This document shows, in pieces, positions 1 to 10,085 of a stretch of DNA of 64,000 bases. This DNA comes from Massilibacteroides sp. GTDB lineage: Bacteria; Bacteroidota; Bacteroidia; Bacteroidales; Tannerellaceae. The notes beneath the pieces are model-generated. The model had not been told where the DNA came from. It saw only the letters and a list, made by a program, of their open reading frames with translations, and did no database searches. Made by a program: the position numbers and the translations under genes. The stretch's first letter is position 1; the number at the start of each line of letters is the position of its first letter. The DNA is taken from the NCBI GenBank assembly GCA_028708075.1, contig JAQVZS010000001.1:81319-145318 (forward strand), given 5' to 3'.

Positions 1-2
1 TC

Positions 3-65
3 TTGACTGCCGAAGAATTCGATGCCTGGGTACGGCCGGAAGACATGGTTCACGGGTTGAAATGA
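3..65 (+). CDS. fumC: Class II fumarate hydratase, C-terminal fragment (truncated by window start)
   Basis: Frame 3 reads LTAEEFDAWVRPEDMVHGLK*, matching the FumC C-terminal pattern (xFDxWVRPExMV). Only 20 codons visible. Confidence 0.7.
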   Translation: MTAEEFDAWVRPEDMVHGLK

Positions 66-71
66 ATTCCG

Positions 72-98
72 GATCGGGATGAATCCTTCGTCCCGATC
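72..98. terminator. Stem-loop after fumC
   Basis: GATCGGGATGAA-TCC-TTCGTCCCGATC, 12-bp stem with one G:T wobble; no strong T-run. Confidence 0.4.
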
Positions 99-626
99 AC
101 TTAAAACAGATCTAAAAATCATCCCGACGTGAAAAAAAGAACCTTTGATCGTTGATTTTCAAGCTTACCTAAGGATTGAAAAATTCATATCGAACGTTTT
201 AAAAAAAGATCCCGAAGATTTTTTAAAAACATAGGTATCTTTTTTTAAAATCATAGGTATGAATTTTCCATATGATAATCAATACAAAATGCTTCACTAT
301 GGAGGCTTTTAAAAACGAAAAATCATCTCGATGGAGGTTTTTTAGGAAAATGCTGCGTAAAACAGGCGACAAAAGAATTTGTTTTGCGGGGGAAGGCTTA
401 TTGTACTTTATAAGAAATAAAACGGTGATTTGAGAAAGCGTCGGCATGTTTGTTTTTTATTATCTTTGTCCTGCTGAAAGACGTATTTGACGATTTTTCC
501 TTCCCTGAAAGAGAAAACGCTAACGAGCTAAAAAAGGCGTTAAATGCTTTTATAGTAAACGGAAAAGCGTTACCTTAGTGCACTTTTTTGAGGGTTGGAT
601 ATTGATAGTAATTAATAAAAAACTAA

Positions 627-3209
627 ATGGTTGATCAAGACAGGATTATAAAGATTAACATTGAGGAAGAAATGAAGTCGGCTTACATTGATTATTCAAT
701 GTCGGTGATTGTTTCGCGTGCGCTTCCTGATGTAAGGGATGGTTTTAAACCGGTTCATCGCCGTGTATTATTCGGTATGAATGAATTGGGAAATACCTCC
801 GATAAACCTTATAAAAAATCCGCAAGAATTGTTGGTGAAGTTTTAGGAAAATATCACCCGCACGGAGATTCGTCTGTGTATTTTTCGATGGTACGTATGG
901 CCCAAGTATGGTCTTTGCGTTATCCTTTGGTAGATGGACAGGGAAACTTTGGTTCCGTAGACGGCGACAGCCCTGCGGCAATGCGTTATACCGAAGCCCG
1001 TTTGAGTAAGTTGGCGGAAGAAATGCTTCGCGATATTGATAAGGATACGGTAGATTTTCAATTGAACTTTGATGATACATTGAAAGAACCGACCGTATTG
1101 CCTACGCGTATTCCGAATTTGTTGGTAAATGGTGCGTCCGGTATTGCCGTTGGTATGGCGACAAATATGCCGCCTCATAATATGAACGAAGTGCTCGACG
1201 CTTCGATGGCCTATATTGATACTCACGGCGATATTTCGATTGAAGAGTTAATGGTGTATGTGAAAGCGCCGGATTTCCCTACAGGAGCTACCATATATGG
1301 TTATGCAGGTGTAAAAGAGGCTTTCGAAACCGGACGCGGACGAATTGTGTTGCGCGGAAAAGCCGAGATCGAAACAGAAAACAGTCATGAAAAGATTATT
1401 ATAACAGAAATTCCCTATTTAGTTAACAAAGCTGAATTGATCAAATCGATCGCGGATCTGGTAAACGAAAAGCGTATTGATGGAATATCTAATGTTAACG
1501 ACGAGTCCGATCGTAATGGTATGCGTATTGTGGTGGATGTGAAACGCGACGCAAATTCCGGTGTTGTTCTGAATAAATTGTATAAACTGACGGCGCTGCA
1601 ATCTTCGTTCAGTGTAAATAATATTGCATTAGTCAACGGACGGCCACGCCAACTGAACTTGAAAGATCTGATTAAAGCTTTTGTCGACCATAGGCAGGAA
1701 GTTGTCCTTCGTCGTACACGCTACGAATTGAAGAAGGCTGAAGAGCGGGCGCATATCTTGGAAGGACTGATTATTGCTTCGGACAATATCGACGAGGTCA
1801 TTGCCATAATTAAGGCGTCTTCCAGTCCACAGGAGGCGATCGACCGATTGATCGAACGTTTCAGTCTGACAGATGTGCAAGCGCGTGCGATCGTAGAAAT
1901 GCGTTTACGTCAGTTGACTGGTCTTGAACAAAGCAAGCTGCATGCGGAATACGAAGAAATAGAAAAATTGATCGCTTATTTGAATGAAATTCTCGCGAAT
2001 GAAGATGTTTGTATGAAGGTGATCAAAGATGAATTGCAGGAAATAAAAGATAAATACGGCGACAAACGGAAAACAGATATTGTTTACGCTTCGGAAGAAT
2101 TAAATCCTGAGGATTTCTATGCGGACGACGAAATGATTATCACGATTTCGCATATGGGATATATTAAACGTACGCCACTCAGTGAATTCCGTGCGCAAGG
2201 CCGGGGTGGAGTAGGTGCGAAAGGTTCTGTAACCCGGGACGAAGATTTTGTTGAGTACATTTATCCGGCGTCCATGCATGCAATCTTGTTGATCTTTACC
2301 GCGAAAGGAAAATGTTATTGGTTGAAGGTGTATGAAATACCCGAAGGAGCAAAGAATTCGAAGGGCAGGGCGATTCAAAATCTGTTGAATATCGAACCGG
2401 GTGATAAGGTGAATGCCTTTATCCGTGTTAAGAGATTGACCACAGATAAAGAGTTTATCAATTCGCATTATTTGTTGTTCTGTACCCGCAAAGGTGTTAT
2501 TAAGAAAACGTTGCTTGAAGCTTATTCCCGTCCGCGCCAGAACGGAGTAAATGCGATTACGTTGAGGGAAGATGATGGGTTGATTGAAGTCTGTATGACG
2601 AATGGCAATAACGAAGTTTTGATCGCTAGTCGCAGTGGACGTGCCATCCGATTCCAAGAAAGTGCGGTTCGCGTAATGGGTCGTACGGCGGCAGGGGTTC
2701 GCGGAATGACATTATCGGACGATCCGGAAGACGAAGTTGTCGGAATGGTTTGCGTGAAGAAAAAAGAAGGGAAAGAACCGGATACCATATTGGTCGTTTC
2801 CGAGTTGGGCTATGGAAAACGTACGGCCTTGGACGATGAAAACGGCGAACCTATTTATAGAATTACCAGTCGTGGCGGTAAAGGGGTTAAAACCCTTAAT
2901 ATTACGGAAAAGACGGGTAAACTTGTAGCGATCAAAAATGTTACGGATGAAAACGACTTGATGATTATTAATAAATCGGGGATTACCATCCGGGTTAGTG
3001 TTTCGGATTTGAATGTGATTGGACGTGCGACACAAGGCGTAAGACTGATCAACTTGGAAAAACGGAACGACGAGATCGCGTCGGTATGTAAGGTGTTATC
3101 CGAACCGAATGAGCCGGAATCCAATAGCGGAGAGCTGGAAACCGATCCTTCAGACGATAAGAATACGATCTCTGAAATTTTTATGGAGAAACCGGAAACA
3201 ACGGAATAA
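627..3209 (+). CDS. gyrA: DNA gyrase subunit A
   Basis: 860 aa; [34 protein letters not shown] and [18 protein letters not shown] are GyrA signatures. Confidence 0.97.
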   Translation: MVDQDRIIKINIEEEMKSAYIDYSMSVIVSRALPDVRDGFKPVHRRVLFGMNELGNTSDKPYKKSARIVGEVLGKYHPHGDSSVYFSMVRMAQVWSLRYPLVDGQGNFGSVDGDSPAAMRYTEARLSKLAEEMLRDIDKDTVDFQLNFDDTLKEPTVLPTRIPNLLVNGASGIAVGMATNMPPHNMNEVLDASMAYIDTHGDISIEELMVYVKAPDFPTGATIYGYAGVKEAFETGRGRIVLRGKAEIETENSHEKIIITEIPYLVNKAELIKSIADLVNEKRIDGISNVNDESDRNGMRIVVDVKRDANSGVVLNKLYKLTALQSSFSVNNIALVNGRPRQLNLKDLIKAFVDHRQEVVLRRTRYELKKAEERAHILEGLIIASDNIDEVIAIIKASSSPQEAIDRLIERFSLTDVQARAIVEMRLRQLTGLEQSKLHAEYEEIEKLIAYLNEILANEDVCMKVIKDELQEIKDKYGDKRKTDIVYASEELNPEDFYADDEMIITISHMGYIKRTPLSEFRAQGRGGVGAKGSVTRDEDFVEYIYPASMHAILLIFTAKGKCYWLKVYEIPEGAKNSKGRAIQNLLNIEPGDKVNAFIRVKRLTTDKEFINSHYLLFCTRKGVIKKTLLEAYSRPRQNGVNAITLREDDGLIEVCMTNGNNEVLIASRSGRAIRFQESAVRVMGRTAAGVRGMTLSDDPEDEVVGMVCVKKKEGKEPDTILVVSELGYGKRTALDDENGEPIYRITSRGGKGVKTLNITEKTGKLVAIKNVTDENDLMIINKSGITIRVSVSDLNVIGRATQGVRLINLEKRNDEIASVCKVLSEPNEPESNSGELETDPSDDKNTISEIFMEKPETTE

Positions 3210-3242
3210 TTTAAACAAATCGAAAATTATTAATTCAAATTT

Positions 3243-4466
3243 ATGATTCTAATGAAACAAGTATTACTTACAGTTGCTTTTTGTGTTGCCGCAACAGCAA
3301 CTTTTGCCCAAAAGAAAGCCGTGAAAGAAGCCGAAAGCCTAGCAAAAGGGAATAAAGATTTTGCAGAGGCAAGAACTCTTATAAAAGGAGCTTTGGATAA
3401 TCCGGAAACAAACAATGATCCGAAGACTTGGTTTGTGGCTGGTTTCGTTGAAGACCAACAGTTCAGTGCCGAAAGAGCAAAACAAATTTTGGGACAACAA
3501 CCGAACGAACCTGTCATGTACGAATCATTAGGAAGTATTCTTCCTTACTTCTTAAAAGCTTATGAATTAGATCAACAGCCGGACGGAAAAGGAAAAGTGA
3601 AACCAAAATATACGAAAGATATCAAAAGTATATTAAGTGCGAATCATGTGTATTATATAAATGGTGGTGCTTATTATTTTGATCAGAGAGATTATAAGAA
3701 AGCATACGACTTTTTTGAACAGTATTTGCAAATTTCGGATTTGCCTATGTTTCAGGGAGAAAAAGTGGCTGAAAGGGATTCGAATTTTATGACTGTTCAG
3801 TTCTTTTCTGCTGTCGCTGCTACGCAATTGGGCGATTCTCAAAAAGCTGTTGCTGCTTTGGAACGTGCGAAAAATACGGAATACAGACAAAATGATGTTT
3901 ATCAATATTTGTGTTATGAATACGAGCAGGCTAAAGACTCGGTTAATTTTGAAAAAACACTGGAAGAAGGATTAGCTAAATTTCCGGAAGAAAAGTATTA
4001 TTTATTAAGCTTGATTAATACTTATATTTATTCAAACCGGAATGAAAAGGCGATTGAGTTTTTGAGTACGGCTATTAGTAAAGAACCGGACAATGCACAA
4101 TTGTATGATGTAATGGGACGTGTATATGAAACGGGGTTGAAAGACTATGTGGGCGCGGAAAAATATTTTGTTAAAGCGAGCGAACTGGATCCGGAAAATG
4201 CCGATATTCTTTCCAATCTTGGACGTGTTTATTATAACCAGGGGGTAAACAAGCAAGGTGAAGCAAACCTGATTAATGATAATAAACTGTATCAGGAAGA
4301 ATTGGCTAAGGCAAAAGATTATTTCAAAAAGGCATTGCCTTATTTTGAAAAGGCGCATCAATTGAAACCTGAAAATACGGAATTTATGACGGCATTGCGT
4401 GGCATTTATTATAATTTGGATATGGGTAAGGAATTTGAAGAAATGGATGCTAAACTGAATAAATAA
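3243..4466 (+). CDS. TPR-repeat protein, exported
   Basis: N-terminal signal peptide (LLTVAFCVAATATFAQ) and repeated TPR-like segments; directly downstream of gyrA. Confidence 0.8.
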   Translation: MILMKQVLLTVAFCVAATATFAQKKAVKEAESLAKGNKDFAEARTLIKGALDNPETNNDPKTWFVAGFVEDQQFSAERAKQILGQQPNEPVMYESLGSILPYFLKAYELDQQPDGKGKVKPKYTKDIKSILSANHVYYINGGAYYFDQRDYKKAYDFFEQYLQISDLPMFQGEKVAERDSNFMTVQFFSAVAATQLGDSQKAVAALERAKNTEYRQNDVYQYLCYEYEQAKDSVNFEKTLEEGLAKFPEEKYYLLSLINTYIYSNRNEKAIEFLSTAISKEPDNAQLYDVMGRVYETGLKDYVGAEKYFVKASELDPENADILSNLGRVYYNQGVNKQGEANLINDNKLYQEELAKAKDYFKKALPYFEKAHQLKPENTEFMTALRGIYYNLDMGKEFEEMDAKLNK

Positions 4467-4486
4467 GTAATACAAGATCATATATG

Positions 4487-4520
4487 AAAGCCTTTGCGAT
4501 ATTTGCAAAGGCTTTTTTTT
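4487..4520 (+). terminator. Rho-independent terminator of gyrA-TPR unit
   Basis: AAAGCCTTTGC-loop-GCAAAGGC followed by TTTTTTTT. Confidence 0.85.
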
Positions 4521-4585
4521 GTTTTTGCCACAATAACGTGCAGCGTTTACCGTTTTAAACGTATCTCTATAAACAGAGAATCAAA

Positions 4586-4810
4586 TTGAGATATAATATG
4601 AAAGCGTTAATAGTTTCTTTTTTCTGTATTCTTTGGGGCTATTCTTTGTTCTTTGATAAGAAAGAAACAAAAGAGAACATACCTGTTCGAGTATCGGAAA
4701 TTCCGGTATCTAATCCTGAGACAGTCAGAGGAAATATCTATATGGTTGATACGATGGGATATTATGCGAAAAAGAATGATGCTTTTGTCCGTTTTGAAGA
4801 TACGTTTTGA
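4586..4810 (+). CDS. Small membrane-anchored/exported protein, 74 aa, unknown
   Basis: ORF with hydrophobic N-terminus (ALIVSFFCILWGYSLFF); no recognised domain. Confidence 0.5.
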   Translation: MRYNMKALIVSFFCILWGYSLFFDKKETKENIPVRVSEIPVSNPETVRGNIYMVDTMGYYAKKNDAFVRFEDTF

Positions 4811-4812
4811 CT

Positions 4813-5262
4813 TTAAAGTTTTGTGAAATCGGGAATTTCAGTCAAAAAACAATAACAGTCCTTTTCATAGTTTATTTGACAACAAAAATGCTGCAATCCG
4901 TTACTAACGATTAAATACTTTGCACGTAAAACCATGTTGTAACGAACGATCTGGTCGAAAACCCGGTCGGTAATTTCCACAGAAGGAGCTTTATACTCAA
5001 TAATAACTAAGGGTTCTAAAAGCGTATTGAACACGACCGTGTCGCATCTTTTTTGTGTGTTATTTAGTTTGATCCCAATTTCGTTAGCAATTAAGCTTTC
5101 TGGATAGTGTTTTTCGGAAAGCAGGAAATGAACAAAATGTTGTCTTACCCATTCTTCGGGCGTAGCCGCCACATATTTTCTGCGTAGCCTGTCGAAAATT
5201 ACCGGCTTTCCGTTTTGAACAGCAAGTTTAACATCGAATTTCGGTAGATTTAATGGCTGCAT
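4813..5262 (-). CDS. HsdR N-terminal-like PD-(D/E)XK domain protein
   Basis: 149 aa; RCDTVVFN...PLVIIEYKAPSVEIT matches a D-x(n)-ExK core as in HSDR_N_2 proteins. Confidence 0.75.
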   Translation of the reverse strand: MQPLNLPKFDVKLAVQNGKPVIFDRLRRKYVAATPEEWVRQHFVHFLLSEKHYPESLIANEIGIKLNNTQKRCDTVVFNTLLEPLVIIEYKAPSVEITDRVFDQIVRYNMVLRAKYLIVSNGLQHFCCQINYEKDCYCFLTEIPDFTKL

Positions 5263-5308
5263 TTCCTTATATTTGTCCTTGAATAATCCTGTTCAAAGGT
5301 AGTTATAA

Positions 5309-6085
5309 ATGAAGACAAAACAAGAAATCGTAGAAAATTGGCTTCCGCGTTACACTGAGCGTAAATTGGAAGATTTCGGTCAATATATTCTACTTACTAA
5401 TTTTACAAAGTACGTCGAACTGTTTGCGGAATATTTCGATGTTCCGATATTAGGGTTGAAAGCTTCTATGCCTAATGCTTCGGCAAAAGGAATGACGATT
5501 ATTAATTTTGGTATGGGAAGCGCCAATGCGGCTACTATCATGGATCTTTTATCGGCCGTTATGCCCAAGGCCGTTTTGTTTCTCGGTAAATGTGGCGGGT
5601 TGAAAAAGGCGAATAACTTGGGCGATTATTTGCTCCCGATTGCAGCGATCCGTGGCGAAGGGACATCGAATGCCTATCTTCCACCAGAAGTTCCCTCTTT
5701 ACCTGCATTTTCCATGTTGCGCGCCATTTCCTCCGCAATACGGGACGCCGGGAAAGATTACTGGACCGGTACGGTTTATACGACTAACAGACGAGTATGG
5801 GAATATGATAATAGTTTCAAGGATTATTTAGTGAAGACACATGCGACTGGAATTGATATGGAAACGGCAACGTTGTTGACGGCAGGTTTTGCAAATAAAA
5901 TTCCGACGGGTGCTTTGTTGATGATTTCTGATATGCCGATGATCGAAGCTGGTGTCAAAACGGAAGAGAGTGATCGTCAGGTAACGCATAAATTTGTGAA
6001 TGAGCATGTTACTTTAGGAGTTAATGCTCTTCTCCAGATTATTGAAGGGAAGAAGACAATCCGGCATATTCGGTTTAGTTGGTAG
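5309..6085 (+). CDS. amn: AMP nucleosidase
   Basis: 258 aa; phosphorylase-fold motifs (GKCGGLKKANNLGDYLLPIAAIRGEGTS, GIDMETATLLTAGF). Confidence 0.85.
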   Translation: MKTKQEIVENWLPRYTERKLEDFGQYILLTNFTKYVELFAEYFDVPILGLKASMPNASAKGMTIINFGMGSANAATIMDLLSAVMPKAVLFLGKCGGLKKANNLGDYLLPIAAIRGEGTSNAYLPPEVPSLPAFSMLRAISSAIRDAGKDYWTGTVYTTNRRVWEYDNSFKDYLVKTHATGIDMETATLLTAGFANKIPTGALLMISDMPMIEAGVKTEESDRQVTHKFVNEHVTLGVNALLQIIEGKKTIRHIRFSW

Positions 6086-6090
6086 TCGAT

Positions 6091-7113
6091 ATGGCAAAAA
6101 ACACACATACATACGAAAGTATTTTCGCGGATATTAAGGCGGGACAATTTAGCCCTGTTTATGTTTTAATGGGTGATGAACCGTTTTTTATCGACCAGAT
6201 TACGGATTTATTGATTAATTCGGTTGTTGAAGAATCTGCGCGCGATTTTAATCAACTGATTTTATATGGCGCGGATACGGATGCTGCAACTATTCTCAAT
6301 GCTGCTCGGCGTTTTCCGATGATGTCCAATCATCAGTTGATCGTTGTTCGCGAGGCACAACTGATTCGTGATTTGGAATTATTGACTAATTACATAAAAA
6401 ATCCGTTGCAATCGACGGTTCTTGTATTGAATTATAAATACAAAACGCTTGATCGCAGAAAACAACTTGCCGGAGCTGTCGAGAAGGTGGGGGTTCTTTT
6501 TGAGTCGCAGAAGATCCCGGATTATAAGTTGCCCACCTTTATTACTGGTTTTCTTCAGCAAAAAAATAAGGATATTGATCCCAAAGCGTCTCAAATGTTG
6601 TCCGATTTTATCGGGAGTGATTTGAGCAGGCTCGTAAAAGAGTTGGAGAAATTAGCTATTCTTCTTTCAGACAAAGGATCGAAACGGATTACCCCCGAGC
6701 TTGTAGAGCAAAATATCGGGATTAGTAAAGAATACAATAACTTTGAATTAGTCAAAGCGATAGCAACTAAAGATGTTTTGAAGGCAAATCGAATAGCCAA
6801 TTATTTTGCTCAGAATCCCAAAAATAATCCTCTGCAAATGACGCTTCCTGTTCTTTTTAATTATTTTACAAATTTGTTTATTTGCTATTATTTAAAGGAC
6901 AAGTCTGACAATGGGCTAATGGCTGCTTTGGGGTTGCGAAATGTCTTTTTTGTAAAAGATTACTCACTCGGTTTACGAAATTATTCGGCTATGAAAGTTT
7001 TCCGAACGATTAGTTCGATCCGGGAAACTGATGCGAAGTCGAAAGGAGTAGGTAATGTTTCGGTTTCCGATTCGGAACTATTGAAAGAACTTGTATATAA
7101 AATTCTGCATTAA
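6091..7113 (+). CDS. holA: DNA polymerase III subunit delta
   Basis: SPVYVLMGDEPFFIDQITDLL N-terminus and HolA-like organisation; ATG at 6091 preferred over the upstream TTG at 6079. Confidence 0.88.
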   Translation: MAKNTHTYESIFADIKAGQFSPVYVLMGDEPFFIDQITDLLINSVVEESARDFNQLILYGADTDAATILNAARRFPMMSNHQLIVVREAQLIRDLELLTNYIKNPLQSTVLVLNYKYKTLDRRKQLAGAVEKVGVLFESQKIPDYKLPTFITGFLQQKNKDIDPKASQMLSDFIGSDLSRLVKELEKLAILLSDKGSKRITPELVEQNIGISKEYNNFELVKAIATKDVLKANRIANYFAQNPKNNPLQMTLPVLFNYFTNLFICYYLKDKSDNGLMAALGLRNVFFVKDYSLGLRNYSAMKVFRTISSIRETDAKSKGVGNVSVSDSELLKELVYKILH

Positions 7114-7132
7114 GCATAGAAAATAAACTCTT

Positions 7133-9964
7133 ATGAAGAAATTAATTTCGTTACCCTCCAATCTTGTTCAGTCTGTTTATCAGGTGTTTCATTTAGACCG
7201 GAAGGAATGGTTTTGTTCTTCGGATCCGGACGACAGGCAGCTGGGCTCCGGTGGAGGAACGGCTTGGTTACTGAACGCTTGTCGATTGTCTGAAGCGCCG
7301 GCGTTGCCAATGGCTGATTGGCTCAAAAAAGAAAAACGGATTATTCTTCATGCTGGTGGGCAGAGTCGGCGTTTGCCTTCATACGCAACCAGTGGGAAAG
7401 TGTTTACGCCTGTTCCTGTTTTTCGTTGGGAGAGGGGGCAGCGGTTGAATCAAAATTTGCTTTCCCTACAGATTCCGCTTTATGAGAAAATAATGGCAAA
7501 AGCACCGGATAGTTTGAGAACGCTGATTGCGAGTGGCGACGTATATATCCGGACGAATGAGGAATTGCAGTCTGTTCCGAAGGCGGACGTAGTTTGTTAT
7601 GGCTTGTGGGTAGATGCCTCGTTGGCTAAAAATCATGGAGTGTTTGTTTCGAACCGGAATAATCCGGATGAACTGGATTTTATGTTGCAGAAACCTTCCA
7701 TCGAACAGTTGGGCGATTTGAACCGGACACATTTTTTTTTGATGGATATTGGCATTTGGCTGTTAAGTGACCGGGCTATGGCGCTTTTGATGCAACGTTC
7801 GGGTATTGATGACGGTTTTGTGAAATATGATTTATACGCAGAATTCGGACTTGCTTTAGGAAAATATCCGCGGATAAAAGATGAAGAAGTGAACCGTTTG
7901 ACTGTGGCGATTCGTAACTTGCCCGGTGGCGAATTTTACCATTACGGAACGAGCCGGGAATTGATATCTTCTACGTTGGCCATTCAGAATCGCGTGCGCG
8001 ATCAACGTGCGATTATGCATCGAAAAGTGAAGCCACATCCGGCTATGTTTGTGCAAAATGCTTTGGTGGATGTGAGATTAACCGCCGAGAATGCTGAGTT
8101 GTGGATTGAAAATAGCCAAATCGGTAAAAACTGGAAATTGAATGGCAAACATATTCTAACCGGCGTACCCGAAAACAATTGGACATTGGATGTACCTTCC
8201 GGTGCTTGTATCGATATTACTCCTTACGGTTCAACAGCGTATGCCGTACGTCCGTATGGTTTTGAGGATGCCTTTCGCGGGGTTTCGAACGATAAACGTA
8301 CCACATTTTTGGGGAAATCGGTCGAGGATTGGTTTCGTGAGCGTAATCTTCCGGAGATTTTCTTTGACGATATACAAGATGCCGCGCTTTTCCCGCTTTT
8401 GGAAAAGGTGGACGAAATCGGAATCGTCTTGCGTTGGATGCTGAATGAACCGGATTGTGAAGTCGGTGCCCGTTTGTGGCTTCAGGCAGAAAAAGTATCT
8501 GCAAATCAAATTCTCATGAATGCCGATATGAAACGCCTGATTGCTCAACGCGAAATGTTTTGCGCCCGCAATTGGCCGGCTTTAGCGGCGAATCATGAGA
8601 AAAGCGTTTTTTATCAACTCGATCTGAAAGATGCGGCCGGCGCATTTGTTCGTCATCAATTGGATCTGCCTGCTCCCTTGCCTGTCGATGTCGATTTAAT
8701 GAAACGTATTCATGACAACATGTTTCGGGCAGAGGTGTTGCATTTGCGAAACGAAGATTTTTCTTTTTTTGAAGAGCAAGCATTTAAGCTTTTGCGCGAA
8801 GGGTTGGCTGCTTTCTTGAAAAATAAAAAACAAAGTCCTCATTTGGATGTTTATCGTGATCAAATCGTCTGGTCGAGAAGTCCGGTACGGATTGATCTTG
8901 CTGGAGGATGGACGGATACGCCGCCCTATTGTTTATATGTCGGTGGTAATGTCGTGAATCTTGCGATCGAGTTGAACGGTCAGCCGCCTCTGCAGGTGTA
9001 TGTGAAACCCTCGAAAGAACCGATAATTATTTTGCGTTCGATTGATATGGGAGCAATGGATGTTATTTCCACTTGGGGAGAATTACGTGATTTTAATCGG
9101 GTAGGGTCGCCTTTTTCCATTCCGAAAGCTGCGCTGGCTTTGGCGGGATTTCTTCCGGAATTCGCGGAAGAACAACATAAATCCTTAGAAGAACATTTAA
9201 AAGTGTTCGGAGCCGGCATTGAACTGACTCTTTTGTCGGCTATTCCCGCTGGTTCGGGTTTGGGAACTAGTTCTATTTTGGCTGCGACGGTATTGGGGGC
9301 TCTTTCTGATTTTTGCGGATTGAAATGGGACAAAAACGAGATTGGGAAACGCACCTTGATCCTCGAACAGCTGTTAACGACAGGTGGCGGATGGCAAGAT
9401 CAGTATGGCGGACTTTTGCATGGTCTAAAGCTTTTGCAAACAACAGAGGGGTTCGATCAAAATCCATCGGTACGCTGGTTGCCCGAATACTTGTTTACGA
9501 ATGTGGAATATGCTTCGTGTCATTTGTTATATTATACCGGAATCACTCGTACAGCAAAAAATATTTTGGCGGAGATCGTTAGGGGAATGTTTTTAAACAG
9601 TTCTCAACATCTTGGCTTGCTCGTGGATATGAAAGCTCATGCTCTGGACATGTTTGATACCATTCAACGCGGAGATTTCCAGTCTTATGGACAATTGATT
9701 AAACGAACCTGGGAATTGAATAAGTCATTGGACAGTGGAACAAATCCCCTTGTGATAGAACAATTGATCGAACGGATTGAAGATTACGCGCTGGGTTGCA
9801 AACTTCCGGGAGCGGGTGGAGGAGGTTATTTATATATTGTAGCTAAAGATCCAGATTCTGCATTGAAAATTAAACAACTATTGAACGATTTCGGACAAAC
9901 ACCGAATGCCCGTTTTGTCGAAATGAGTTTGTCGCAAACAGGCTTGCAGGTAAGTCGTTCATAA
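7133..9964 (+). CDS. fkp: Bifunctional L-fucokinase/GDP-fucose pyrophosphorylase
   Basis: 943 aa; N-terminal nucleotidyltransferase region (HAGGQSRRLPSYATSGKVFTPVPV), C-terminal GHMP kinase (SPVRIDLAGGWTDTPPYC, IPAGSGLGTSSILAA, KLPGAGGGGYL). Confidence 0.93.
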   Translation: MKKLISLPSNLVQSVYQVFHLDRKEWFCSSDPDDRQLGSGGGTAWLLNACRLSEAPALPMADWLKKEKRIILHAGGQSRRLPSYATSGKVFTPVPVFRWERGQRLNQNLLSLQIPLYEKIMAKAPDSLRTLIASGDVYIRTNEELQSVPKADVVCYGLWVDASLAKNHGVFVSNRNNPDELDFMLQKPSIEQLGDLNRTHFFLMDIGIWLLSDRAMALLMQRSGIDDGFVKYDLYAEFGLALGKYPRIKDEEVNRLTVAIRNLPGGEFYHYGTSRELISSTLAIQNRVRDQRAIMHRKVKPHPAMFVQNALVDVRLTAENAELWIENSQIGKNWKLNGKHILTGVPENNWTLDVPSGACIDITPYGSTAYAVRPYGFEDAFRGVSNDKRTTFLGKSVEDWFRERNLPEIFFDDIQDAALFPLLEKVDEIGIVLRWMLNEPDCEVGARLWLQAEKVSANQILMNADMKRLIAQREMFCARNWPALAANHEKSVFYQLDLKDAAGAFVRHQLDLPAPLPVDVDLMKRIHDNMFRAEVLHLRNEDFSFFEEQAFKLLREGLAAFLKNKKQSPHLDVYRDQIVWSRSPVRIDLAGGWTDTPPYCLYVGGNVVNLAIELNGQPPLQVYVKPSKEPIIILRSIDMGAMDVISTWGELRDFNRVGSPFSIPKAALALAGFLPEFAEEQHKSLEEHLKVFGAGIELTLLSAIPAGSGLGTSSILAATVLGALSDFCGLKWDKNEIGKRTLILEQLLTTGGGWQDQYGGLLHGLKLLQTTEGFDQNPSVRWLPEYLFTNVEYASCHLLYYTGITRTAKNILAEIVRGMFLNSSQHLGLLVDMKAHALDMFDTIQRGDFQSYGQLIKRTWELNKSLDSGTNPLVIEQLIERIEDYALGCKLPGAGGGGYLYIVAKDPDSALKIKQLLNDFGQTPNARFVEMSLSQTGLQVSRS

Positions 9965-10085
9965 AAAACTTTTTATTCTTTCCGTTTGTTATTATACATT
10001 CTAAAAGGGATAATTTGTGCTTAATTGGACACAAATCCGTCCGGATAGATTGTCATATATTTGCTCTTATAATTATTAGTCTTGG

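Noticed and set aside
223-447. 74-aa minus-strand ORF upstream of gyrA
   Set aside because: AT-rich intergenic region, no domain or promoter support.
2100-2657. 185-aa minus-strand ORF inside gyrA
   Set aside because: Antisense shadow of a strongly conserved gene; no recognisable domain. The same applies to the other antisense ORFs in gyrA, fkp, DPP-IV and the GH genes.
4813-5262. Type I restriction-modification system
   Set aside because: Only an HsdR N-terminal-like domain; no helicase, HsdM or HsdS nearby.
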